Shown here in pieces: positions 1-6,826 of a stretch of 18,671 bases of DNA. The DNA lies in assembly GCA_016212785.1 (NCBI GenBank), contig JACRDW010000036.1, forward strand, positions 1-18,671. The letters run 5' to 3'. How positions within the stretch are numbered: the stretch's first letter is position 1; the number at the start of each line of letters is the position of its first letter. Position numbers and translations under genes: made by a program. Source of the DNA: Methanobacteriota archaeon. Its GTDB lineage: Archaea > Hydrothermarchaeota > Hydrothermarchaeia > Hydrothermarchaeales > JACRDW01. Below the pieces are notes generated by a model. That model was not told the DNA's origin, did not search any database, and worked only from the letters and a program-made list of their open reading frames with translations.

Positions 1-1
1 A

Positions 2-106
2 CATCAGCGTTTGAAGAGACTTGAAAAGGTAGACAAAAATCTCATCGAGCAACTCGTTTCGAGCCTCGAGGACGTGAAGGTGGGAAGGATAAAACGGGTT
101 GCTTAA
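2..106 (+). CDS. C-terminal end of an unidentified protein (5' partial)
   Basis: An open frame enters from the left edge and runs 34 codons to a TAA at 104-106. The visible tail is rich in Lys, Arg, Glu and Val and ends in GRIKRVA. It looks like a soluble, charged helix followed by a short basic tail. There is no motif I recognise and the rest of the gene lies outside the window, so no function is offered. It converges on the RelE remnant, with 20 bases between the two stop codons. It is likely real because the frame stays open to the edge and has normal protein-like composition, but a chance open frame of this length is possible. Confidence 0.5.
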   Translation, partial: HQRLKRLEKVDKNLIEQLVSSLEDVKVGRIKRVA

Positions 107-126
107 TTATAGTCGCTTGCTGTGTT

Positions 127-300
127 TTAAATTCTCTTCTCTCTAATCCTTTTTTCTCTGAAAAATGCATAACCTAACGGTTTGCCGACGAAGGGATTTA
201 ATTTAAGCTGATGCTCGATGCGTTCAACCTGTTTTTGCTCTTCTTTTGAAAGTTTTCTTACCTGTCTATCAAAAGTTTCGGTACGGTAGACTTTATACAT
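127..300 (-). pseudogene. Truncated RelE/ParE-family toxin remnant
   Basis: ATG at 298-300 opens a 57-codon frame that starts MYKVYRTETFDRQVRKLSKE and contains NPFVGKPLGYAFFREKRI. This is the typical first two thirds of archaeal RelE-superfamily mRNA-interferase toxins. Family members continue after the REKRI stretch with a Y-x-L-V-Y-E strand and about 25 further residues that complete the beta-sheet and carry catalytic residues. Here TAA (127-129) comes directly after a second KRI, and no frame downstream restores the missing part. No antitoxin ORF lies upstream. A TATA-like TTAAATTT at 327-334 sits about 30 bases ahead, so it may still be transcribed. The likely reading is a decayed, inactive toxin. 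A deliberately short RelE-like protein is the less likely alternative. Confidence 0.7.
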
Positions 301-362
301 CGAATTGAATAGAGAGCGTTACGCCTTTAAATTTAACGTGTCTATTTGAATGGCAACGAATG

Positions 363-370
363 TTTAAATA
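363..370 (+). promoter_or_regulatory. TATA box of hypF
   Basis: TTTAAATA centred about 27 bases before the hypF ATG at 393. The spacing predicts transcription starting at or within a base or two of the start codon, i.e. a leaderless mRNA. A second AT-rich block (382-389) lies too close to the start to act as its TATA box. Confidence 0.6.
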
Positions 371-392
371 AACCCCGCACTTATTTAAATCC

Positions 393-2669
393 ATGTACAG
401 GATTATCGTGAGGGGCATCGTTCAGGGCGTCGGCTTCAGACCTTTCGTGTACAGGACAGCGAAGAAAAACAATCTGCGGGGCTATGTCAGAAACGCAGCA
501 AACAGCGTTGAAATTTTGATAGACGGAAAAGAAAGCGATGTGCGAAATTTTCTGAAAAATTTAAAAAACGAGCATCCGCCGCTTGCAGAAATTTTTTCGG
601 TAAATGCGAAGTACGCGGCGGGTGGCGGCGAGTACGACGACTTCTATGTTTTAAAAAGCGAGAGCATGGGCGAGACCGACTCGGTGATACCTCCGGACGT
701 TGCGATTTGCGAAAAGTGCCGCGAAGAAATCTTTGACAAGGACGACCGCCGCTATCTCTATCCTTTCACGGTCTGTACCGACTGCGGACCCAGATTTACG
801 ATAATCGAAGCCCTGCCATACGATAGAGAGAGAACGACGATGAAAGAATTTGCAATGTGTAAAAAATGCGCAACCGAATACAGCGGCGCACTCGACAGAA
901 GATTCAGAGCAGAGCCGACCTGCTGCGAAAAATGCGGTCCGAGATATGGGATTTTTAAGGGGAATAAAAAATTGAGTTCTGAAAATCCGATTAAAGCAGC
1001 TGCTGAAGCGCTGGACAGCGGCGCAATTGTCGCAATTAAAGGCGTTGGCGGCACGCACCTCGCAACGAAGACGACTGAAGACGAAGCAGTTCTGGAGATA
1101 AGAAAAATTCTGAACAGACCTCAAAAACCTTTTGCGATAATGGCCAGAGACGTCGAGGCTGTCGAGAAAATTGCTTGCTTGAGTAAGAGAGAAAAAAAAT
1201 TGCTGACCTCGTTTAGAAGACCTATTGTTTTGCTGAAGAAAAAAAACAACCTGTCGGAGCACATAGCTCCGGGACTGCACAACGTCGGCATAATGCTCCC
1301 CTATGCTGGAATTCACCATCTTTTATTTTACTACAGCAGGGAGCCGGCCTTTGTGATGACGAGCGCAAATGTTCCCGGCGAGCCCATGGTCATAGAGAAT
1401 GAAGAAATTCTTACCCTAAATCCAGAGTACTCGCTGGTGCACGATAGGAGAATAAAAAATCGGTGCGACGACTCGGTAATAAAATTCGTGGACGGAAAAG
1501 CAGCTTTCCTGCGGCGCTCCCGCGGATTTGTTCCCCTGCCCATAAAGCTGAAAATAGAAAACGAGAAAAACATTCTCGCACTTGGAGCGGAGCTGGACGT
1601 AACCGCCTGCCTGCTGAAAGGAAGCAGTGCGTTTATTTCGCAGTACGTTGGAAATACGACAAAGCTTAAAACTCTCGAATATCTCGAGGCTGCGATATAT
1701 AACTTAATCGAGCTGACGAAAGTTGAGAAAATTGATGCCGTTGCTGTTGATTTACATCCCGGTTTCAATACTGTGCAGCTTGGAGCAGAGCTGAGCAAAA
1801 AATTTGACGCAAAACTGATAAAGTGCCAGCATCACCACGCACATATTGCCTCGCTCATGGCGGAAAGCGGCGTTGAAAAAATCGTAGGCATTTCCTGCGA
1901 CGGCATAGGTTATGGAACCGACGGCAAAGTTTGGGGAGGAGAAATTTTAGTTAGTAGCTTCAGCGCATTCGAGAGGACGGGCAGCCTAATGCCTCAAATA
2001 ATGCCGGGCGGAGATTTAGCTGCCAACAAACCTGCAAGAATGGTTGCCGGAATTTTGTCAAAAAAATATTCCGTGCAAGAGCTGCGAAAAATTTTGACTA
2101 AAAACTGCTTGAAAGGCTTCAAGAACGAGAAAGAAATTGAAATCGTTTTGAAGCAAATTGAGCGGCGCTGCAACACGCCGGAAACGACAAGCGCCGGAAG
2201 AGTCTTAGACGCGATTGCAGCCCTGCTCAACGTGTGCTATGGGCGGACGTATGAAGGCGAGCCTGCGATGAAGCTCGAGGCTTTTGCTTTAAAGGGAAAA
2301 CCCGGGATTGAAATTCCAGCGGTAGTTAAAAAGTTCGATGGGCGTTATATCCTCGATACCGCTGAGATAATCGACGCCGTCCTGGAAATGAAAGAAGAAT
2401 TTAAATACGAGGATGTTGCAGCCTCTGCGCAGAAAGCTATGGCAAAAGGTTTAGCAGAAATTGCAGTAAAAGCCATTAAAAAAAATGCTGCGGCTGGCTT
2501 TTCCGGCGGGGTAGCGTATAACGATGCCATTGTGCGATGCATTAGAACGAGAATTGAAAAAGAAGGTTTGAAATTCTTGACTCAAACGAAAGCGCCCTGC
2601 GGAGACGGCGGCATTTCCCTGGGGCAGGCGGCTGTAGTTTCTCATCTTATTTCCTCAACTTCGCAATAA
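393..2669 (+). CDS. hypF: Carbamoyltransferase HypF ([NiFe]-hydrogenase maturation)
   Basis: HypF converts carbamoyl phosphate and ATP to a carbamoyl-adenylate and passes the carbamoyl group to the C-terminal Cys of HypE, the source of the CN ligands of [NiFe]-hydrogenase. All domains are present in 758 residues, a normal length. The N-terminal acylphosphatase domain has VQGVGFRPF (Arg16) and Asn34. Two zinc fingers use C106/C109 with C128/C131 and C156/C159 with C178/C181. A YrdC-like domain (about 195-385) includes KGVGGTHLATKT, and the Kae1-like domain has the metal-binding HHHAH at 480-484 and SGGVAYND near the end. The TATA box at 363-370 implies leaderless expression from this ATG. No other hyp gene or hydrogenase subunit is in the window. 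The 3' end overlaps the convergent methyltransferase gene by 23 bases. Confidence 0.96.
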   Translation: MYRIIVRGIVQGVGFRPFVYRTAKKNNLRGYVRNAANSVEILIDGKESDVRNFLKNLKNEHPPLAEIFSVNAKYAAGGGEYDDFYVLKSESMGETDSVIPPDVAICEKCREEIFDKDDRRYLYPFTVCTDCGPRFTIIEALPYDRERTTMKEFAMCKKCATEYSGALDRRFRAEPTCCEKCGPRYGIFKGNKKLSSENPIKAAAEALDSGAIVAIKGVGGTHLATKTTEDEAVLEIRKILNRPQKPFAIMARDVEAVEKIACLSKREKKLLTSFRRPIVLLKKKNNLSEHIAPGLHNVGIMLPYAGIHHLLFYYSREPAFVMTSANVPGEPMVIENEEILTLNPEYSLVHDRRIKNRCDDSVIKFVDGKAAFLRRSRGFVPLPIKLKIENEKNILALGAELDVTACLLKGSSAFISQYVGNTTKLKTLEYLEAAIYNLIELTKVEKIDAVAVDLHPGFNTVQLGAELSKKFDAKLIKCQHHHAHIASLMAESGVEKIVGISCDGIGYGTDGKVWGGEILVSSFSAFERTGSLMPQIMPGGDLAANKPARMVAGILSKKYSVQELRKILTKNCLKGFKNEKEIEIVLKQIERRCNTPETTSAGRVLDAIAALLNVCYGRTYEGEPAMKLEAFALKGKPGIEIPAVVKKFDGRYILDTAEIIDAVLEMKEEFKYEDVAASAQKAMAKGLAEIAVKAIKKNAAAGFSGGVAYNDAIVRCIRTRIEKEGLKFLTQTKAPCGDGGISLGQAAVVSHLISSTSQ

Positions 2670-3534
2670 AGAACCCTTGCGTCCCGTGAATGTGCGGGTA
2701 GAATCTCTTAGCCTTTCGCATTTCTTCGCTTAGTTTTTTTCCATAGCAGCTTGTGAAAGCCTCTTCTCCGTACGGCACGTTCTCAAGCTTCAGTCCGAGC
2801 TCGATGGCGTGCTGGACCATAAATTCGTTTTCCTCCGGTAAAAAGCTGCAGGTGGTGTAAACCAGAGTTCCTGCCTCGAGTAACACGCCATAGGCCGCTT
2901 CCAGAAGAGCACTTTGTGCTCCTGTGCAATTTGCAACGTCTTCGCTCGTTTTTTCCGCTGCCTCTGGATTTTTGAAAACAGTGCCTGTACCAGTGCACGG
3001 AGCATCCAGGAGAATTTTATCGAATTTTATACCTAGCTCCTGCACATTCAAAGAATTCATTCTTATCGCTATCACATTCTCGACGCCCATTCTGCTTACG
3101 TTCGAGCGCAGCGACTTCATTCGCTCCCTGTTCAGCTCGATGGAAATTATAGCGCCCCTGTTGCGCATGAGCTGCGCTAGGTAGGTGGTCTTTCCTCCAG
3201 GCGCAGCTGTCATGTCCAGCACAGCATCGCTGTGCTTCGGGTCCATGACCTCGCAAGCGTACATGGATGTAGCATCCTGAATGAAGTAGTAGCCGAGCAA
3301 ATATTCTGTCGTTGCACCGATTGAAAACGGAGAAGCCTTGACAAAGTAGCCGTGCTTAACCCAGGGTATTTTCTCCAGCTTTATGCCTTTTTTCTCCAGC
3401 CTCGGTATCAGCTCTTCCTCAGCAGTTCTCAGCGTGTTAATCCTTATAGACTGCTCGATAGGCTTGCCAAAACTCGCAATAACGCTTTCTGAAAAAAGCT
3501 GCCTGTATTTTTCAAGCAGGAACTCGGAATACAT
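2647..3534 (-). CDS. NOL1/NOP2/Sun-family RNA (cytosine-5-)-methyltransferase
   Basis: SAM-dependent m5C methyltransferase acting on tRNA or rRNA. The 295-residue protein begins MYSEFLLEKYRQLF. It has the SAM-binding motif DMTAAPGGKT (108-116), motif IV DAPCTGTG with Cys180, and motif VI TTCSFLPEENE with Cys229, the two cysteines used for catalysis and product release in this family. The size fits the archaeal Trm4 type, which methylates tRNA C48/C49, but the RNA target cannot be read from sequence. The frame stays open 47 codons further upstream. That extension is rejected because it is a poorly conserved-looking hydrophobic stretch that crosses the divergent promoter and the start of the next gene. 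ATG at 3534 lies about 25 bases from a TATA-like element, consistent with leaderless transcription. Confidence 0.92.
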   Translation of the reverse strand: MYSEFLLEKYRQLFSESVIASFGKPIEQSIRINTLRTAEEELIPRLEKKGIKLEKIPWVKHGYFVKASPFSIGATTEYLLGYYFIQDATSMYACEVMDPKHSDAVLDMTAAPGGKTTYLAQLMRNRGAIISIELNRERMKSLRSNVSRMGVENVIAIRMNSLNVQELGIKFDKILLDAPCTGTGTVFKNPEAAEKTSEDVANCTGAQSALLEAAYGVLLEAGTLVYTTCSFLPEENEFMVQHAIELGLKLENVPYGEEAFTSCYGKKLSEEMRKAKRFYPHIHGTQGFFIAKLRK

Positions 3535-3540
3535 GCTTAG

Positions 3541-3564
3541 TAATATATATTCGGAAATATATCT
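3541..3564. promoter_or_regulatory. Back-to-back TATA boxes for the divergent methyltransferase and CYTH genes
   Basis: Only 37 bases separate the two divergent start codons. TATATAT at 3543-3550 is centred about 26 bases before the plus-strand ATG (3572). The minus-strand ATATATTT (3555-3562) is centred about 25 bases before the minus-strand ATG (3534). Both spacings predict leaderless mRNAs. The two TATA boxes are interleaved so that the two transcription complexes should exclude each other. Confidence 0.6.
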
Positions 3565-3571
3565 TTCGCAT

Positions 3572-4084
3572 ATGCTGGAAATCGAGGCAAAGGCGAGAAT
3601 CAATCGAAAAAAAATTAAGAGCAGGCTTGTAGAACTAGGGGTAAAATTCTTAAAAAGAGAAAAACAGGAGGACATTTACTTTAATCACCCTACAAGAGAT
3701 TTTGCAAAGAGCGACGAAGCGCTGAGAATAAGGAGAGTTGGCAGAGAGTTTTATCTAACTTACAAAGGACCGAAGCTCGATAAGCTAACCAAGACAAGAG
3801 AAGAGCATGAAGTGAAGATTTCTAGCTTCGAAGAAGCGAAAGAAATTTTAAAAAAATTGAAATTCAGGGAAGTAGCGACGATAAGGAAAAAAAGAGAATA
3901 TTATGCGCTGGAGAACTTCGTAATTGCGCTGGATGAGGTCGAAGGTCTGGGCAGCTTCGTAGAAGTCGAGAAAAAGGCAGGACAGTATAATCCCGAAGAG
4001 ATGACTAATTTTTTGAAAAAGCTCGGAATTAAGGAAAGAGATTTTGAGAGAAGGTCGTACCTCGAGATGCTGCTGGCAAGATAA
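3572..4084 (+). CDS. CYTH-domain protein, class IV adenylate cyclase (CyaB)-like
   Basis: CYTH (CyaB/thiamine triphosphatase) domain protein of 170 residues. The diagnostic ExExK signature is at the N terminus (E3, E5, K7 in MLEIEAKARI). Charged strands of the triphosphate tunnel follow: LRIRR (51-55), YLTYKGPK (61-68), REEHEVKI (77-83) and FVEVEKKAG. Such enzymes bind a triphosphate with Mg or Mn ions. Members are annotated as class IV adenylate cyclases, but many archaeal ones are inorganic triphosphatases or of unknown substrate, so cAMP synthesis should not be assumed. The frame is open for 63 codons upstream, but that part lies over the opposite-strand gene. The ATG at 3572 has a TATA box at the leaderless distance. 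Confidence 0.88.
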   Translation: MLEIEAKARINRKKIKSRLVELGVKFLKREKQEDIYFNHPTRDFAKSDEALRIRRVGREFYLTYKGPKLDKLTKTREEHEVKISSFEEAKEILKKLKFREVATIRKKREYYALENFVIALDEVEGLGSFVEVEKKAGQYNPEEMTNFLKKLGIKERDFERRSYLEMLLAR

Positions 4085-4200
4085 CGGCATGGCGGGTATG
4101 CGAAGTTCCGCCGAAGGCGGGTTTGGGCGGAGTGCCGAAGGAATGAAGCCAGATACGCTCTGTTATACGCCAGCCCTTTGAGGGCATGTGGTGCGAAAGG
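4085..4200. repeat. Palindromic patch running into the 3' end of hicB
   Basis: The stretch between cyaB and hicB, and the last dozen codons of hicB, hold small GC-rich hairpins. CCGCC-GAA-GGCGG is at 4108-4120, GCCCT-TTG-AGGGC at 4173-4185, and ATACGC is directly repeated at 4153-4158 and 4165-4170. CGAAGG occurs several times. The composition and repeat content differ from the flanking genes. It could act at the 3' ends of the two convergent transcripts or be a decayed repeat element. Confidence 0.45.
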
Positions 4201-4423
4201 TATTTTCATAGAGTGCATTGAGAAGCTCTTTTCCGTGTGGCTGTGGGATATCTCTCCCCTCTTTTTTTGCTGTTTCTAACCAAAGTTCTATGGCTACTTT
4301 CGCCTCTCTCAATGCTTCTTCTTCTGTTTTTCCGAATGCGGAACACCCAAGTAATTCTGGCACTACGGCTATGTATCCTTCGTCTTCTTCGCTGTAGAAT
4401 AACTCTATCGCGTATTTATACAT
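4163..4423 (-). CDS. Solitary HicB-family (UPF0150) protein
   Basis: An 86-residue HicB-like protein. Residues 1-60 carry the partial RNase H-like fold typical of the family: YKYAIELFYSEEDEGYIAVVPELLGCSAFGKTEEEA in order, followed by a helix. HicB antitoxins neutralise the RNase HicA, but no HicA is beside it and no DNA-binding domain follows, so this is an orphan of the kind common in archaea. The ATG overlaps the end of the cupin gene by 8 bases, so the two are probably co-transcribed from the promoter at 4876-4884. The last dozen residues (TFRTTCPQRAGV) are encoded by palindromic DNA and look like an acquired tail rather than conserved protein. Its function here is not known. Confidence 0.82.
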   Translation of the reverse strand: MYKYAIELFYSEEDEGYIAVVPELLGCSAFGKTEEEALREAKVAIELWLETAKKEGRDIPQPHGKELLNALYENTFRTTCPQRAGV

Positions 4424-4832
4424 CTTTTCTGTCCTCCTCTAAGAGGCCATATTTTACATCTGAGCACTCCTCGAGCTTCTCGATAAAATCTTCACGCACA
4501 GGGTAGAAGATATCCAACATCACAAAGGGCTCATCGCCTATACAGGTGTCGCTGTGTGGAACATTTGCAGGAATGCAGTAGAAATCCTCTTTTTGCACTA
4601 TGCGCTCCTCGTCTCCGATGTGCAGTCTCGCCTTGCCAGCATATACCATTCCAATTTGCTCATGTGGATGAGAGTGTAATGGCACAGTATGACCCGGCAA
4701 CGTGGTATTGAGCACCATCATCATCTTCCCACCATGCAACCCAGTAAGGATTGTTGTCTCAAGTCCCATCATCTGGATAAGTTTAGGAGCATCCGCAGGG
4801 CTGATAAAGTACGAAACTTTCTTTTGTGTCAT
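4416..4832 (-). CDS. Small single-domain cupin protein
   Basis: A 138-residue one-domain cupin. Motif 1 is PGHTVPLHSHPHEQIGMVYAG, with probable metal ligands His53, His55 and Gln59 (or Glu58). Motif 2 is FYCIPANVPHS with His93. The fold binds a divalent metal and has very varied roles (isomerases, dioxygenases, sugar-binding regulators), so the substrate cannot be named; KdgF-like proteins have a similar layout. The minus-strand leader has GAGAGGAAG as Shine-Dalgarno 3-4 bases before the ATG and a TATA box at 4876-4884, so this gene starts its own transcript, with hicB second. Confidence 0.85.
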   Translation of the reverse strand: MTQKKVSYFISPADAPKLIQMMGLETTILTGLHGGKMMMVLNTTLPGHTVPLHSHPHEQIGMVYAGKARLHIGDEERIVQKEDFYCIPANVPHSDTCIGDEPFVMLDIFYPVREDFIEKLEECSDVKYGLLEEDRKDV

Positions 4833-4875
4833 GACTTCCTCTCTTTTAACTTAATAAGGGCATTTCATATAACTC

Positions 4876-4884
4876 CTTATATAC
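4876..4884 (-). promoter_or_regulatory. TATA box of the cupin-hicB transcript
   Basis: The minus strand reads GTATATAAGG. It is centred near 4880, about 48 bases before the cupin ATG, giving a leader of roughly 20 bases with a Shine-Dalgarno site. It sits just beyond the stop codon of the upstream phosphoesterase gene. Confidence 0.55.
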
Positions 4885-4889
4885 AAATT

Positions 4890-5540
4890 TCAAAAACTCA
4901 CGAACTCAAAATTCACTTTATCGCCGATGTCTACTCTTGCGCAGCCCATGTGCAGAGGACCTGAATTGATTACGAGCGTTTTTCCTATCCAGTCAAAGCC
5001 CCTCGCCTCGTGCGCATGCCCGCAGAGCACTAAGTCGATTTGATTTTTTTCAATGAACTCCCTTACCTTCCTGCTTCCGATGTGCGCTCCTGAGCCGCTC
5101 GTGTCTACTGCTGTGTTGTGCGGCGGCGAATGGGAAACTAGGACTTTGAACTTTGTTGCTTTGATTTTTTCAAAGCCCTGCTTTAAAAACTCCTCGAGTT
5201 TTTCTTCAGAATATTCCTGCGGCGTATCAAAGGGCGTTGCGCCCGAGCCTCCCGCGCCGAAAAAGCCTACGTCCTTGAAAATCCTGCCGTTGGAATGCAG
5301 GTCTATGTCCAATTCTGCCAAAACCTCGTTTACCTCCGGCAAGTCGCAGTTCCCGGGCACTGCAAAGACTTTCTTTTTAATCTTGAAAAGCTCCTGAAGT
5401 GCAGCTCTCGCTTTCTCCCTGCCTCCGAAGTGGGTTATATCGCCAGCGAACACAATAATGTCTGTCTTAGCCAGAGGCTTCAATTTCTTGATATTCTCTA
5501 CCTTGCCGTGTAAATCAGAGATGCAGACTAAACGTGCCAT
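4890..5540 (-). CDS. Calcineurin-like metallophosphoesterase
   Basis: A 216-residue single-domain metallophosphoesterase starting MARLVCISDLHG. The metal-site motifs appear in order: D9-x-H11, AGD (Asp34), GNCD (Asn64, in the place of the usual GNHD), SHSPPHN (the conserved histidine strand) and GHAHEARG, followed by NSGP. Replacement of the catalytic-site His by Cys in GN-C-D is seen in a subset of these proteins and may alter the leaving-group role. It probably hydrolyses a phosphomonoester or phosphodiester; the substrate is unknown. A TTG six codons upstream is an alternative start. ATG at 5540 is preferred because a TATA box at 5563-5572 lies at the leaderless distance. Confidence 0.87.
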   Translation of the reverse strand: MARLVCISDLHGKVENIKKLKPLAKTDIIVFAGDITHFGGREKARAALQELFKIKKKVFAVPGNCDLPEVNEVLAELDIDLHSNGRIFKDVGFFGAGGSGATPFDTPQEYSEEKLEEFLKQGFEKIKATKFKVLVSHSPPHNTAVDTSGSGAHIGSRKVREFIEKNQIDLVLCGHAHEARGFDWIGKTLVINSGPLHMGCARVDIGDKVNFEFVSF

Positions 5541-5562
5541 ACAACTCACTTTTGGCAAACAT

Positions 5563-5572
5563 GTTTTTAAAT
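5563..5572 (-). promoter_or_regulatory. TATA box of the metallophosphoesterase gene
   Basis: The minus strand has AAATTTAAAA about 28 bases ahead of the ATG at 5540. It lies in the short gap after argJ and supports independent, leaderless expression. Confidence 0.45.
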
Positions 5573-5588
5573 TTTTGCATTTCGAGCA

Positions 5589-6794
5589 TCAACTCGTGTA
5601 CGTCGCATTGATTTTAACGTAATCGTGAGTCAAGTCGCAGCCGAAAACTGTCGCGCTTTCTCTGCCAGAATGCAGGTCTACGATGACTTTAATCTCCCTC
5701 GCTTTCAAAATTTTCTCGGCAGCCTTCAGCTCTTTTGCGCCCTGATAAGCGAGCACTTTTCCTCTGTCAATCAGGCAGGCTTTATTATTTCCTGCCTCGA
5801 AAAACAGGCTGAGCTTCTCAGGATTGAATTTGGCACCCGAGTAGCCGAGCGCTGCGATTATTCGCCCCCAGTTCGGGTCGCAGCCGAAGAAAGCAGTTTT
5901 GACGAGGTTCGACCTCGCTATCGCTCTCGCAGCTTTTACAGCATCCTTTCTGCTTCTCGCATTCTGGACAGTGATTTCCAGGAGCTTCGTGGCTCCTTCT
6001 CCGTCTTTTGCAATCATCTTTGCAAGCTCTCTCGCAACGTAGTTCAATGCTCCCTGAAAGTTCTCATCCAAGTCTTCATTCCCCGCAAGTCCATTCGCAA
6101 GCAGCGCTGCTATGTCGTTGGTGCTCGTGTCGCCGTCCACGATTGTTGCGTTGAAGCTCTGCTCTACCGCACTTTCGAGTATATCTTTAATTTTATCTTT
6201 CGGCACGTAGGCATTTGTAGTCAAAAAGCACATCAGGGTAGCGTGCTTCAGCTGCGGGGCTATCATTCCGGCGCCTTTCGCAATGCCCCCTATCTCAATC
6301 TCCTCTCCGCTCTTCAGCCTTGCTCTGACAGACACCAGCTTAGGAAATCTGTCTGTCGTGAGTATAGCTTTTGCTGCTTTAAGCGAAGCTTCGCTGCTGC
6401 TTTTCAGGTTTTTTGCAGCTTTTTTTATCCCCTCCTCAACCGCCGTGACGTCCATTCTTCTTCCAATTACTCCAGTCGAAGCAACGAAAAAATTCTCAGG
6501 TTTCAGGTCGAGCTCCTTCGCGGCCAATTTGCACATTTTCTTCGCATCTTCAATGCCTTTCCTGCCTGTGTACGCATTCGCATTCCCGGAGTTAGCTACG
6601 ATGCCAAAAATCTCTCTTCTGCTAAAATGCTCCTGAGAAACAAGCAGAGGGGCTGCCTTTATTCTATTTGAAGTTATCATTAATGCACAGTTTGCAGCAG
6701 CCTCGCTCAGGATTATCGCAACGCCGTACTTTCCTTTTTTTATGCCGTTAGCTTTGAAGCCCTGGCAGCAGATGCCCTTTTTCGTAATAATCAT
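5589..6794 (-). CDS. argJ: Glutamate N-acetyltransferase/ornithine acetyltransferase ArgJ
   Basis: ArgJ transfers the acetyl group from N-acetylornithine to glutamate, closing the cyclic route of arginine synthesis. Many members also use acetyl-CoA. The 401-residue protein has NSGNANA (68-74), the oxyanion-hole STGVIG (106-111), and the self-cleavage site KHATLM, where Thr186 becomes the N-terminal nucleophile of the beta chain. DGDTSTND, CDPNWGRI and the C-terminal HDYVKINATYTS are also present. The family ends in this way, so the gene is complete. Whether it is mono- or bifunctional cannot be decided by eye. It follows the trp operon on the same strand but has its own TATA box within the end of trpF. 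Confidence 0.96.
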   Translation of the reverse strand: MIITKKGICCQGFKANGIKKGKYGVAIILSEAAANCALMITSNRIKAAPLLVSQEHFSRREIFGIVANSGNANAYTGRKGIEDAKKMCKLAAKELDLKPENFFVASTGVIGRRMDVTAVEEGIKKAAKNLKSSSEASLKAAKAILTTDRFPKLVSVRARLKSGEEIEIGGIAKGAGMIAPQLKHATLMCFLTTNAYVPKDKIKDILESAVEQSFNATIVDGDTSTNDIAALLANGLAGNEDLDENFQGALNYVARELAKMIAKDGEGATKLLEITVQNARSRKDAVKAARAIARSNLVKTAFFGCDPNWGRIIAALGYSGAKFNPEKLSLFFEAGNNKACLIDRGKVLAYQGAKELKAAEKILKAREIKVIVDLHSGRESATVFGCDLTHDYVKINATYTS

Positions 6795-6796
6795 AG

Positions 6797-6826
6797 CCTA
6801 AGCTTTAGGCGAGGGGATTATAAAAG
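6797..6826 (-). promoter_or_regulatory. argJ promoter with a small inverted repeat at the transcription start
   Basis: The minus strand has CTTTTATAATC (about 6816-6826), centred about 27 bases before the argJ ATG (leaderless spacing). Between it and the start codon, GCCTAA-GCT-TTAGGC (6796-6810, give or take a base) forms a perfect 6-bp inverted repeat, suitably placed for an operator but short. The TATA box overlaps the trpF stop codon. Confidence 0.45.

Noticed and set aside
651..1319. 222-codon open frame antisense to hypF
   Set aside because: It lies fully inside hypF zinc-finger and YrdC coding sequence and has no recognisable motif.
3535..3675. 47-codon N-terminal extension of the RNA methyltransferase
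   Set aside because: It crosses the divergent promoter and the start of the CYTH gene, looks unlike the family, and the internal ATG has a TATA box at leaderless distance.
4085..4200. CRISPR-like or tandem array
   Set aside because: The repeated words are short and irregularly spaced, and there is no regular repeat-spacer pattern anywhere in the window.
4163..4423. HicAB toxin-antitoxin system
   Set aside because: Only a HicB-like protein is present; the neighbours are a cupin and a palindromic patch, with no HicA-sized double-stranded-RNA-binding-like ORF.
5625..6671. 348-codon open frame antisense to argJ
   Set aside because: It is a shadow frame: its composition (many Ser, Arg, Phe, Cys) is typical of the reverse of a coding strand, and argJ motifs on the other strand are unambiguous.
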